The position numbers and the translations under genes were made by a program. The notes under the pieces are model-generated. The model was not told where the DNA came from. It did no database searches and saw only the letters and a list, made by a program, of their open reading frames with translations. A DNA stretch of 64,000 nucleotides from a virus, in the IMG/VR virus record IMGVR_UViG_3300024344_003209, positions 35,224 through 99,223 of that record. The stretch is one strand, 5' to 3'. How positions within the stretch are numbered: the stretch's first letter is position 1; each line of letters starts with the position of its first letter. This document shows positions 6,479-17,300 of the stretch, one piece after another.

Positions 6479-8384
6479 AAAAAAAAGAGTTTTATTCCAT
6501 AGTGATTCAGCCTTAGCAAAAACAGGCTTTGGAAGAAACTCTAAGGAGATCCTCTCGTACTTATACAAGACAGGTAAGTATGAGATATTTCATTATTGCT
6601 GCGGCACATCTAAGAAAGACAAGAATTTAAATAAAACCCCATGGAAAAGTATGGGGACTATGCCGAATAACAAACAAGAACTGGCAAGATTAAACCAAGA
6701 CCCCGAGCAAGGAAGAGATTTAAGCTATGGTGGGTACTTTATAAATGAAGCGATTAAAGAATCAAAACCAGATGTTTATATAGGTGCTCAAGACATATGG
6801 GGTTTGGAGTCTTGTACGAAAAAAGACTGGTTTGATAAAGTAACTTCCGTTGTATGGACAACACTAGACTCCTTGCCGCTTTACCCAAACGCTATAAAAG
6901 TAGCCAAAAAAATAAAAAACTTTTGGGTATGGAGCTCTTTTGCTGAAAAAGAATTTAATAGGTTAGAAATTAAAGGAGTAAAAACTGTTCATGGAGCTTT
7001 AAATCCTGAAAATTTTTGCAAGTTGCCAGATGAAGCCAGACTAACGCTAAGAAAAAGATTTAATATAGAAGAAGATGCTTTTATTATTGGTTTTGTTTTT
7101 AGAAATCAATTAAGGAAGTCTGTGCCTAATCTTATTGAAGGTTACGCATTATGGAAAGAAACTTATAAACCAGATAAAAAAACTTATTTATTATTTCATA
7201 CTCACTGGGGGGAAGGCTGGAATATTCATAGATTATGTGAAGAATATAAAGTGCCAAAAGATGAAGTAATAACTACTCACATTTGCTCTAAATGTAAAAA
7301 CTATTTTGTTAAGCCTTACAAAAAACAAGGAGACACTTGTGATATTTGCAAGTCAGAAAAAAGTCAAGTAACTTGTTCTGTTTCCTTAGGTATAGAAGAA
7401 AAAGAACTTAACGAAGTTTACAACTTAATGGATGTCTACTGTCACCCATTCACTAGTGGCGGTCAGGAAATACCAATCCAAGAAGCAAAGTTTACGGAGT
7501 TAATGACTCTGGTAACTGATTACAGTTGCGGAGAAGAAAGTTGCGAAGAAGGATCTCAATCTATTCCTCTCGCTTGGTCAGAGTATAGAGAACACGGAAC
7601 TCAATTTAGAAAAGCATCTACGTGCCCAACAGATATATGCGAAAAACTTCAAAAGGTATACGAAATGCCAGAGGGAGAAAAGAGAGAGAAAGGTAAACTA
7701 GCAAGAGAATGGGCAATTAAAAATTTTTCTATAGAGACAACTGGAGCTATACTCGAGAAATTTATTGACGACGCTCCTTATACAGATTTCGACTTTGACA
7801 GCCTAACGTGGAAACCTAGAGACCCAGAGGCTAAAATACCAAGTATAGCCAGTGACTCTGAATGGCTTACATATATGTATAAAAACATATTAAAAATGGA
7901 AGTATGCGATCAAAACGATGGACATAAATACTGGATGAACCAAATAGAAAATAAAGTTCCCAGAAATAATATAGAGAGCTTTTTTAGAAATAAAGCTAAA
8001 GAAGAAAATAAAGAAAATATTCCTTTTAAAATAGAGGACTTGTTAGATAAAGATGATGAGAGCAGAAGAATTTTAATTGTAATGCCCGGAAGCATAGGGG
8101 ATGTTTTCCTTTGCACTTCCGTCTTAAAGAGCCTGTCTGAGACTTATCCAGACTATAATATATATTTTGCCACTAATCCGTCTTACTTTCAAATATTAGA
8201 AGGTAATGATTTCATACATAAGGTTATACCTTATAACTCTAAAATGGATGACCTATTGTGGCTTGAAGGAAGAGGGGATCATCAAGGCTTTTTTGAAATA
8301 GCTTATTTACCTCACATAGGAACACAAAGAATGTTTAATTACCAACACAACGGTAAAGATAAAATAGCACTAAATCTTTCTTAA
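6465..8384 (+). CDS. Fusion glycosyltransferase: GT4 with zinc ribbon plus N-terminal half of GT9
   Basis: Encodes 639 residues. Residues 5-440 are a GT4-like GT-B enzyme, starting RVLFHSDSALAKTGFGRNS and holding HPFTSGGQEIPIQEAK, the nucleotide-sugar region near 325-345. A four-cysteine zinc ribbon (CSKCKNYF...CDICKSEK, about 273-300) is inserted before it. After a linker, residues about 530-639 read as the N-terminal half of a GT9 (heptosyltransferase-like) domain: RRILIVMPGSIGDVFLCTSV, then YFATNPSYFQIL. It stops there; the matching C-terminal half is in the gene at 9064, beyond an FkbM gene. The stop overlaps the FkbM start by one base (TAATG). Acceptor unknown. Confidence 0.8.
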   Translation: MSSGRKKRVLFHSDSALAKTGFGRNSKEILSYLYKTGKYEIFHYCCGTSKKDKNLNKTPWKSMGTMPNNKQELARLNQDPEQGRDLSYGGYFINEAIKESKPDVYIGAQDIWGLESCTKKDWFDKVTSVVWTTLDSLPLYPNAIKVAKKIKNFWVWSSFAEKEFNRLEIKGVKTVHGALNPENFCKLPDEARLTLRKRFNIEEDAFIIGFVFRNQLRKSVPNLIEGYALWKETYKPDKKTYLLFHTHWGEGWNIHRLCEEYKVPKDEVITTHICSKCKNYFVKPYKKQGDTCDICKSEKSQVTCSVSLGIEEKELNEVYNLMDVYCHPFTSGGQEIPIQEAKFTELMTLVTDYSCGEESCEEGSQSIPLAWSEYREHGTQFRKASTCPTDICEKLQKVYEMPEGEKREKGKLAREWAIKNFSIETTGAILEKFIDDAPYTDFDFDSLTWKPRDPEAKIPSIASDSEWLTYMYKNILKMEVCDQNDGHKYWMNQIENKVPRNNIESFFRNKAKEENKENIPFKIEDLLDKDDESRRILIVMPGSIGDVFLCTSVLKSLSETYPDYNIYFATNPSYFQILEGNDFIHKVIPYNSKMDDLLWLEGRGDHQGFFEIAYLPHIGTQRMFNYQHNGKDKIALNLS

Positions 8385-9073
8385 TGACTAAAAAGAATTA
8401 TATGATAGCGGTAAGAGAAGGTACTTCCGACGAACAAATCGTCCACGAAGTATTCGATCAAGACTGTTATAAGCTATCAGAGTGGAATCCCAAAAGATAT
8501 CCTAAATTTATAGTGGATGTAGGATGCCAAGTAGGATCCTTCTCCATACTAGCTAACCATCTTTACCCAAAATGTTCTATCCTTGCTTTTGAAATGATGC
8601 AAGAAAATCACGAGATTGCCTCAAAGAACTTAGAAGAATTAGAAAACACAACATGCTTTCACGGAGCAGTAGTCGGCAAAAATAAACCCATAGGCTTCAT
8701 GAAGAACGAGAATAACACAGGAGGCCACAAAACAATATACGAAGGCAAAAGCTCTTATTTGAGTGAATCAAGATTCGACGCGGACTATAAATTAAAACAC
8801 GATTTTAAATCTTTTGATTTCTTAGAAATCTTTTCTAATAATAATATAGATAGAATAGACTTTCTTAAGATGGACTGTGAGGGCTCAGAATACGAAATAA
8901 TACCTCATTTGATAGAAACAAATTTAATTAAAAAAATAGATAATATTTCAATAGAACTTCATGGAAGAGATCAAAAAGAATATAAAGAAACATTAGACTT
9001 TCTTTCTAAAAGTTATGAAAAAGTAACAATGGACGGAGACTACTTAGGTCATTTTAGAAACTTATGCATTTAG
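8384..9073 (+). CDS. FkbM-family methyltransferase
   Basis: Encodes 229 residues. The SAM-binding motif I is VDVGCQVGSFS (44-54) with an acidic LAFEMMQEN end of strand 2 near 68-75. The FkbM signature FLKMDCEGSEYEI lies at 160-172. Such enzymes methylate hydroxyl groups of sugars or other small molecules. It sits between the two halves of a GT9 domain, overlapping both neighbours (one base before, ten bases after), so it seems to have been inserted there. Probably modifies a glycan made by the flanking glycosyltransferases; the substrate is inferred. Confidence 0.85.
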   Translation: MTKKNYMIAVREGTSDEQIVHEVFDQDCYKLSEWNPKRYPKFIVDVGCQVGSFSILANHLYPKCSILAFEMMQENHEIASKNLEELENTTCFHGAVVGKNKPIGFMKNENNTGGHKTIYEGKSSYLSESRFDADYKLKHDFKSFDFLEIFSNNNIDRIDFLKMDCEGSEYEIIPHLIETNLIKKIDNISIELHGRDQKEYKETLDFLSKSYEKVTMDGDYLGHFRNLCI

Positions 9074-10248
9074 TAGAACAGTACGCTTTAGCTTGCGGCG
9101 CAAAGATAAACAAACCTTATATTTATGAGAAGTTTGCTCCTTTGCCATTTAACAACTATGTAACTTTTTCTCCCTACTCTAAACCAGCAAAAAACTACGA
9201 CTATTGGCGCGAAGTTTTATTTATGCTTTTAAAAGATTTTCAAAAACTTGGTGTTAATATAATCCAACTAGGATTAAAAGACGAAAAACTCATAGAAGGC
9301 TGCTACGATATGAGAGGTAAGCTTGATATAAACCAAACAGCCTACCTAATAAAAAGGAGCCTGCTCCACCTAGGAACAGACTCTTTCCCAACTCACATAG
9401 CTTCTTCTTTCGGTAAGAAAATAGTCTCTCTATATTCTAATTCTCCAACCCAAAACTGTGGACCTTTCTTTTCTGACAAAAAAGACACCTTCCTTATCTC
9501 AAGCCCGAAAGAAGGAAACAAACACTCTTACGCACTCGAAGAGAGCCCTAAAACAATAAATAAAATTGGACCAGAATTTATAGCACAAAAAGTTTTTGAG
9601 CTTATGGGCCTTGAGGCTAAGATAAAAAATAAAACAGTTAATATAGGCCCTAAGTGGATTCATGAATTCATAGAAGTTGTTCCTTCTGCTGTTACGAAGT
9701 TTAGTAAAGAGGTCCCAAAAGATAGGCATATTATCAGAATGGACTACCATTACGATGTCAACGTAATGAAAGAACAACTAAAAACAAATAAGGGCGTAAT
9801 AGTAACTGAAAAGCCTATACCCATAAAAGACTTAGCGGAAGTAAAAGAAAGAATAAACCAAGTCATCTTTCTTGTAACAAGTAAGTCTTATGATAAAAAC
9901 TTTCCCAGAGATCTGGAAAAAAATAATGTTCCTAATTGTATATTTTCTAAATTAGAAGGAGAAGACTTAGAGAAGCTTAAGTTTGATATATTAGACCTAG
10001 ACAAAAACATTCAAATAATAGACAAAAAAAGCAAGGAACTTTTGCCTAACTATGATAATCTAGATCTAAACAAACTAACGTTTAGAAGCAGAAAATTTAT
10101 TATAGAAGGAGATACTATTTACCCCGGTAAAGCCGCTTACATTAACAAAGTTAGTATTCCAAACTTTTTCACTAAACCTATCCCAATAATCGATAGTCCA
10201 GAATTCTGGGAAGAAATGGATTTTTTCTGGATAACAGAATCAGTATAG
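9064..10248 (+). CDS. C-terminal half of a GT9-like glycosyltransferase fused to an unknown domain
   Basis: Encodes 394 residues. Residues 1-160 match the C-terminal nucleotide-sugar half of GT9 enzymes: FSPYSKPAKNYDYW, NIIQLGLKDEKLIEG, then LLHLGTDSFPTHIASSFGKK, where the GxDS...H motif binds the nucleotide sugar in this family. There is no N-terminal Rossmann half; that half ends the protein at 6465-8384. Residues about 190-394 are not recognised; they look like an alpha/beta domain. The start overlaps the FkbM gene by ten bases. The two halves may assemble as separate chains. Confidence 0.7.
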   Translation: MHLVEQYALACGAKINKPYIYEKFAPLPFNNYVTFSPYSKPAKNYDYWREVLFMLLKDFQKLGVNIIQLGLKDEKLIEGCYDMRGKLDINQTAYLIKRSLLHLGTDSFPTHIASSFGKKIVSLYSNSPTQNCGPFFSDKKDTFLISSPKEGNKHSYALEESPKTINKIGPEFIAQKVFELMGLEAKIKNKTVNIGPKWIHEFIEVVPSAVTKFSKEVPKDRHIIRMDYHYDVNVMKEQLKTNKGVIVTEKPIPIKDLAEVKERINQVIFLVTSKSYDKNFPRDLEKNNVPNCIFSKLEGEDLEKLKFDILDLDKNIQIIDKKSKELLPNYDNLDLNKLTFRSRKFIIEGDTIYPGKAAYINKVSIPNFFTKPIPIIDSPEFWEEMDFFWITESV

Positions 10249-10259
10249 GTATATTTTTC

Positions 10260-10288
10260 TTGACTTTAAGTTTAGTTTGTCTTATAAT
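10260..10288 (+). promoter_or_regulatory. Sigma-70 promoter of the annealing-protein gene
   Basis: TTGACT (10260-10265), a 17-base spacer and TATAAT (10283-10288), then six bases to the ATG at 10295. Again the RNA should start at the start codon. This placement also argues that an in-frame TTG at 10277, between the two boxes, is not the start. Confidence 0.85.
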
Positions 10289-10294
10289 AGTCAA

Positions 10295-11008
10295 ATGTCT
10301 GAAGCACAAAAACTTTCAAGAGACGACAAAGGACTTTTAGTCAACCCAACAATAGATTATCTTTTTAACGAAGATGGTAGCGTTAACTGGCGCAAGATGG
10401 TCCGTAAAGAGTTTTTAGTTGCAAACAAACAAAGAACTAATGAGACTGACGTTTCCGTGCTAGAAGACAGAGACTTACTTATTTTATTGGGCGGCATTAA
10501 AGAGTTAGCTCAAATCAGAGGGTATTCCAATGTTAACTATACTGTTCACGCTGCAACGCAAGATTATTTTTCTACAACTTGCACGATTGAGTGGATACCA
10601 AATTACGAGACAGATAATAAGATTGTTTCGTTCTCAGCTATAGCAGACGCTCATCAAGAAAACACATACAGCTTTGCTTCTAACTTTTTAGCCGCAACAG
10701 CAGAAAATAGAGCTTTTGTTCGTTGCGTAAGAAACTTTTTAAAGATTAACGTTGTAGGCCAAGAAGAGATGGGGGGAGGTCAAAAAACAAACAGGGCTTT
10801 CTCTCAAGCATCTCCTAAAGCTGACTCTAACCCAGCAACGCTTCTTCAGTCAATTATGTCTAGTAAAGGCATACAGTTTGAAGCAGTCAAAAGCAAGCTA
10901 GTAGAAGAAGGATATTCAGGCGCAGAAAGCTTGACCTCTGTAAATGAGATTTCTAAAAGTAAAACGTTCGAACTTATAGGCAGACTGAAAAAAGCAACCG
11001 CAAAATAA
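10295..11008 (+). CDS. Putative single-strand annealing recombination protein (Rad52/ERF-like)
   Basis: Encodes 237 residues from the ATG at 10295 (MSEAQKLSRDD). A segment ATAENRAFVRCVRNFLKI near residues 145-162 resembles the conserved A-x-x-RA-x-x-R region of phage annealing proteins of the Rad52/ERF superfamily. A Gly/Gln-rich linker follows (about 167-175), then a helical C-terminal domain (SSKGIQFEAVKSKLVEEGY). Expected role: annealing of complementary single strands in phage recombination or replication, next to an SSB-like gene. Resemblance is partial; an alternative DNA-metabolism role is possible. It is monocistronic and convergent with the virion operon, with six bases between the stops. 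Confidence 0.5.
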   Translation: MSEAQKLSRDDKGLLVNPTIDYLFNEDGSVNWRKMVRKEFLVANKQRTNETDVSVLEDRDLLILLGGIKELAQIRGYSNVNYTVHAATQDYFSTTCTIEWIPNYETDNKIVSFSAIADAHQENTYSFASNFLAATAENRAFVRCVRNFLKINVVGQEEMGGGQKTNRAFSQASPKADSNPATLLQSIMSSKGIQFEAVKSKLVEEGYSGAESLTSVNEISKSKTFELIGRLKKATAK

Positions 11009-11014
11009 AAAACT

Positions 11015-11353
11015 CTACCATTTGTCAATAGGACATTTCTCTTGAGTAAAGTACGCTTTAAGCGGCACTACGCATCCACACTTTTGGCATCTTTCTCCTT
11101 TGTCTGAAAACCAAGGGCAGCTTCTGCATATGGAAGTTCTTTTTGAGTAAAGTTCCTGTTTAGCTACTATTTCTTTTCCTTGTAAAGCTGCCTTTGTAGT
11201 ATTAGCGATACTTCTTGTTATATTTTTCGCCATTTTGAATCCGCTAGGCATCTTCACTACTTCTTTTTTTTCTAAATTTTTTAAAGATCTAGTTCTAGAT
11301 GTACTTCCGAAGGAAGGCTCTTCTCCCGCTTTTTCTTTATACTCGTTAGCCAT
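11015..11353 (-). CDS. Small zinc-ribbon-like protein at the end of the virion operon
   Basis: Encodes 112 residues. The N-terminal 70 are basic and helical. The C-terminus holds a Cys cluster: C76, C79 (CRSC), C89, C92, C94 (CQKCGC) and C107 (CPIDKW). This C-x2-C...C-x2-CGC...CP-x2-W pattern occurs in many small phage proteins of unknown function and probably binds zinc. Its ATG lies inside the end of the giant gene (eight-base overlap), so it is translationally coupled and last in the late operon. No terminator hairpin is visible between it and the convergent gene. Confidence 0.7.
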   Translation of the reverse strand: MANEYKEKAGEEPSFGSTSRTRSLKNLEKKEVVKMPSGFKMAKNITRSIANTTKAALQGKEIVAKQELYSKRTSICRSCPWFSDKGERCQKCGCVVPLKAYFTQEKCPIDKW

Positions 11354-14300
11354 TTTTCATCAAGTCGAACCTTAGTTGCTCATCACTAATCATAAAGACT
11401 TTTCTACCAAAAGGCGAACATTTATGAACACAAGGGCCTGCTTGGAAGTTTTGGTTAAACAAACCATCGGATCTTCTAACTATCATTTCTGTTTTGTTCG
11501 TACCGTAAACAGCAAGAGCCTGAGTAAATTCTGGCTCTATTTTAAATGTTTGTTTTCCAGCAGACGGATCTATTCTTTCTCTTGATGAAAACTCAAATTC
11601 TTGCATAGATGGCCCTATGATATCATCTCCATCAGCTAAGCCAAAATATTCTTCGTAACTTTGTACGTTACCTGTTCCACCTCTAACATCTCCGTCGGTG
11701 CATAAGCTGTGATAGCCTTGTTCCTTGTCGACTGTTCCTATCTTTTCGTTTTTACATATACCTCTAGTTTGCAGAATTGTTCCATTTATGTTTTCTATCT
11801 TACCTAATCCATCTTCTCCTACAGCGCTCTTAAGGAAGCTAGGCGAAGGCACTATCTCAAATTCTGTCCATTCTATAGTTGTCTTTAAAAACGTAGACCA
11901 AAAAGGTTTTCCGCTTATCTGACACCCAAATATTATTTCGTTCTCGTAAGAAGTGTCTATTATTTCAGATCCAGCTATATTGACAATAGAAACATCAGTA
12001 TCCATAGTTTCGCTTGTAATATCATATTCCTCACTTGTATAAACTAGTTCGCCCCCGAACGCAAAAGCTCTTCTTTTATTTAAGTTTGGCAAATCTAATC
12101 CTTTCTCTTGCGTAAGAACTTTTCCAGCACTATCTCCAGATACATCTCCATACGAAGCAGGGAAACAAAATACCCCATTCTCTTCTGGTATATTTACCTT
12201 ATTAGGCAGGCCTATATCTTTGGGAATATAATTTGCATCAAACACTTGATCTGTTTTAAACTCTTCAATATCATAAGTAGCTTTAGTTATATTTGACTTT
12301 ACTTGACCCTGCAGCCCTTTAAAGCCGGAGAACCAAGCTCTCTTATATTTCTTTTCTTTATGGTCGTAAAAATCTATAAAATTTTGCTTAGATAAAGCTT
12401 CGTATGTTAATGCTTGATAACTTTCATTTATTCTAACAATCTCTTCTCCTGCATTGCTAGGATCTTCCGGAGAGAATGTCATATTAGCCATATCCTCTAC
12501 ATACCTATATTCATATTTTCTATATTTTCTTACCTTTGCGAACACAGGAACATAAGCCCCCAAGAATCTCATGTTATTAATAGTTCTAACATAATTATTA
12601 AAGACTTCTCCAGTAACAGGAGACGTAGGATTAATACCAAACCCTTTAGGTAGGCTAGGATTTTGCTCTCTTGAAAAAGAACTTAACCAAGGTTGAGATT
12701 TATTGGCTATCTCATTTTTTACAACTCTATATTCCGCTATAGAATTATTATTAACTATTGCTGTTAAGACAGGTTTAGTTGGTTCTGGGAAAACTTCCTT
12801 CTCGCAACTGCCGTCTTCTTTTATAGTTACAGATATCTCTTGAGTAGCTTCTCTTTCGTCTGCTTCATATAGCCCTAAATGCTTACTGCTTTCTGTGCCT
12901 TGTAAATCGCTATATTCATCTTCTGTTGAAATTGCGTAAGATTGAGTATCTTTTATTTCTATGTTACGTTCGTTTAAACTATCTTCTCTTGCTTTAATTT
13001 TTCTTTCTATATCTTCTACAGTGTTCCAGTTATCGCTTTCTGATACAGCATTTAAAGTATTAACATATTTAGTTAATGTAGTTTTAAAATCTGCTATGGC
13101 TTGAGCACTTTCTGAGTCATCTACCCCAAAAGACTCCTCGACATATTCTGCTAAAGCTTCTGCCTCATCAGCTAATATACCAAAATTCTCTTGGCATTCT
13201 CCCGTATCTTCTGTAATATTATTAACTGTGACATCGGCCGTCTTTACCCCTTTATGCTCTGAAAGCGATATATAAGGCATCTGACGCTCTTTATAGTCTA
13301 TTGAAATCGAAGAAGCCTGAGTGGCAGTAGCCTGTTTACTTAGTGTGAATTGAGTCAAGCTGTTTATCTTTTCTACTCTTGTGTCAGAGGGTACGCCAGT
13401 TCCCGAGACTCTAGCTCCTAATATTATATTCTTTTGTCCATCGTGATTAACTAGTTTACTATTGTTAGTTAAATTAAAAGTATGAGTAAAGCTAGAATCC
13501 TGTATAACCATACTATGAAAAACAAAAGGAATATCGCCCTTCGCCCTATCTATAACTTTTTGCTTGCCTGCTTCAGAACTTACATCAGAATATCCAGCCC
13601 CCGAGTCAGAAACCTCTACATAAATAACTTTTCCTGACTCAATATGAGCTATAGCTTTCGAGGTTTTAGTTAGTAATCCTTTTTTAGGCTCCGGATCTTC
13701 TATTACAATGTCAGGAGCGACCCTGTAGTCAGAACCACCGGACTCTATAACTACCTTAGATATTCCTCCTACTGCTATTTTATCTACATAGGATGCTTTT
13801 AGTCTATGGGAGAGTCTATACTTATATAATCTCTCATGAGGTATATTAATGTCGTAATTATCAGCTACCCTAGAGTATTCATGACAACCAAAAAGACTTA
13901 CCCCTTCCTTAGGAATAGATATAGAATTCCCTATTAAATGGTTCTCAGCGAGATCAAGGCTAAATATCCCATCTACAGACTCGCCTATATCAGACTGCCT
14001 TATTACAGATCGCCAATCAAAGGGAAGCCTCATTAACTCATTGCGTCTAAAGTGTTTTAACACCCCTTCGTCGTAATACTGGAAAGTCTCATTTTTTATA
14101 GCCATCCTGTAAGTGCCAGTAAACGAACCCGCAGTACCAGAAGAACCAGAACTTCCCGAGCTCCCTGAAGGACTAGCCCCTAAGGAGACTCTAAAATTTT
14201 GTTTGTCGTCTATCTCTATGCTTAAATTTTCCTTTCCTGAAACCTGAACCCAGCTACCAGACTCTAATCTCTGTAAGTTAAATCTTATTGACTTAGGTTT

Positions 14301-17300
14301 ATTTCTAAACGAAGAAGAGCCATCGTCTTTAGGAGGCTCGAAACCGTTAATAAACCCTTTGACATGGTCCTCCGTTAAGCTAAAAGACAACTCCATTCCG
14401 CCGTCAAGTAATACTGGGTATATGTATTTAACTGTTGCTGGTAAAGGCCCGTCATAAGCTAGCCCGTGATCAGTTGTAGTACTCCTTAATAATTCATATT
14501 TTTTATCAAGACTAAATAACCTATCTAAATTTTCGGTATAAGAAAATGAAGAAGGAGTAAATAGAACGTGCTCTGAATCTGCATTGTAATTATTTAAATT
14601 AGGTACTTGATAGTCCATATAATCAGCAGCTATGGTATCATCGTTAGTTGTTTTCTTTATTTGGTCAACATAGTAAGCTGACTCAGTTATAAATATAGAA
14701 GTATATAGAGTTTCTAGTAAATCTTTCTTTGCGTCACTAAATAAAAACTCCTCTGTGTCTTGCGCATCAAAATGAAAAAATGTTTCAGTGTTAAAATCCT
14801 TATATTTATAAAGTATTTCTATTTCTCCATTTTCACAGATAAAATAATCTAACTTCTTGCCGCTAATAGAAACTTCAGCCCCATTAATTAAAATCTTAGC
14901 TTCGTCGCCTTCGCCCTCTATATTGCCTCCATTTAATATATATCTATATTCTTTTCCTTTCGTTAGCTTGACTACTACTCTAACCTCTTTGTTAAAAATA
15001 CTTACAAAATCTATAGTAGTATTATTTCGGAATAATATATTTTTAAAGCTTGCAAATATATCTAAGTCATGCCAATAAATATTCTCATCCAAATCTATTA
15101 AAGATGTTCTAGCTTTAGTTTTGTCTCGGTTATTTCCTGTTAAGTCACTTTCGTTAGAGACTAAACCCTCAGCGACAGCAGATAACTCTAAGTTCGCTCT
15201 AACAGAAAATACATTTCCTTCTTGGGTGTATATATTATCTGAAGTTGTAGCAAAAGCTTCGGCTGTATTCGGGCTTTCGTAACTATCCTCATTTTCCTCG
15301 TCAGAAACCCCGACTGAATAATCTTTATAAGAAGGTCTTTCTAGATAAAATCTCTTATTGTTCACTATAATAGGAAAGTTAAGAGACGTATATTGAGTAT
15401 CGTCTATTCCGTGATCGTATATTTTATTAATTACCGGATTCTGTCCCCTGTAACCATCTACTCTTCGCCCTTTGTTATCTAGTTGAGGCTGCAGGTTGAA
15501 GTAGTTTACTATTTTGTATTTATTACCAGAGAACCCTGCGCTGTCTATAATATTAACAGCATCGTAAGTTAAATCTGTATTTCGTTCGTCGTTATCAAAT
15601 ACATTTAGCACTTCATATAAATTAGAGCCCTTTTCTTCCCCATCTGCTGCTACAGCAAAAATTCTTAAAAAGTACACTCTCCCTGCTTTTATTTTATTAG
15701 GCCCAGATGTTCCTGCATCATGTTTGAATACTATAGCATCTCCGTTATCTACATTATTTAATCTTATAAAAGTCTTTCCATTATCAGTAGTCGCTTCTAT
15801 ATCGTTCCATCCACCAAAAGTATTAAGTTTTGCTACTCCTCCGGGTCTTGCTATGTCTTGATAAGATATTGATTCTAACTCAGAATCTAATATATATCTA
15901 AGTTTAGCTTTGCTTGTATTATTTGTTAGGTATGTTCCTATTTTAGCATCTTTAGTTAAATCATTAAATACTATTTTTTTGTTAGTTAATTTTTTTAATC
16001 TAAACCTAACGCTACTATAAGAAGCTTTATCTCTATTTAAATTAAATCTGAATCCAACCATTGGGTCAGGCCCAGAATGCACCCCAAAAGGAACAAAAGA
16101 ATATCCATGATTATTTTTTAAAGACAAATGAGCTTTATGATTTCTTTGGTTTATCTCTATTTGATTAGCCTTCATGTACTCATCAAGAGGCAGGAGTCTT
16201 TCGTCTGCATCTCTAACCTCCTTGCTTTGTTGTTCATATCGAGCTTTTATTCTGTCCATAGCTTTTACGCTTTGCTCTTCTGATATGGCTGAAGAAAAAT
16301 CTTCATTAAGGCTTCTTACAACCCCGTCGGGAGCAAAAGGCGCACTGTCTTTATCTTCTATAGATAACCTTATTAAGTCGTGAGGAGCAGAATTTAACTT
16401 TAAGGAAGATTTTATCTTGTACTCATAAGCAGGAGATTCTATGTTAGACTGATTTCTTTGATTCTTATATCCAACTAAATTAACTCTTACCCTTATAACT
16501 TTTTCAACTTTATCTTCTATTGTTATCTTTTCATCCCCTGATTGAATTATTGTATAATCTGAAGCTAAGGTGCCCTCTAGCAATGGTATAGTAAATTCAA
16601 AATTTCTCGTGTGGTGCCAATTACCTTTTTCATATTCGTTAATAACAAAAAGACCACCACCTTTTTTATCTACTTCATTAATATATCGCCCCTCTATATT
16701 TTTTATTTTTCTTCCCTGTATGAGTTCATAAGCAGCGCCGCTTGACACTTTTTCTTCTACCACCGCATTTAGAAAATTATTTCTATGTTCGTTAAGAGAA
16801 ACCTTACTCCAAGCGGGAGATTTAACAGCACTAGTGGGGTCATCTATTTTACTTTGAAATATTTTAGCAAAATCTGTTTTTTCGTCAGATTTAATAGAGG
16901 CGTCTTCAGCTGAATCATCTATATCTTCTACTCCGTATTGAGAAAATTTTAGATCAAAATGATAAGGCATATTTAGCTTATATTCAGTTAATCCAACACC
17001 TTTTATTTTTTCTCCGGGTCCGTAAACTTCTCCATTATACGTTAAAGTAACCTCTTCTGAGTAATCTTTTTGTTCGTATTCCTTTTTATTAAAGAGTCTA
17101 CTGAAATTATCTATTTCAATATTATTTAAATCATAAACAAAATCATAATCAAAAACTTCTTCCGACTCAAAAGAATGGTATCTATCCGGCTTAAAGCCTG
17201 ATAAAGTTATTTCGCCTGTTCTTTCGTTAAAGTGAGAGCATTTTGTTATTCTTTCGTGGCCAGTATTGAGACCGTAAGCAATTATATCTTGCTTCATATC

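Noticed and set aside
10277-10294. Upstream TTG start for the annealing-type protein
   Set aside because: The TTG lies between the -35 and -10 boxes of the promoter, so it would not be in the mRNA; the ATG at 10295 fits.
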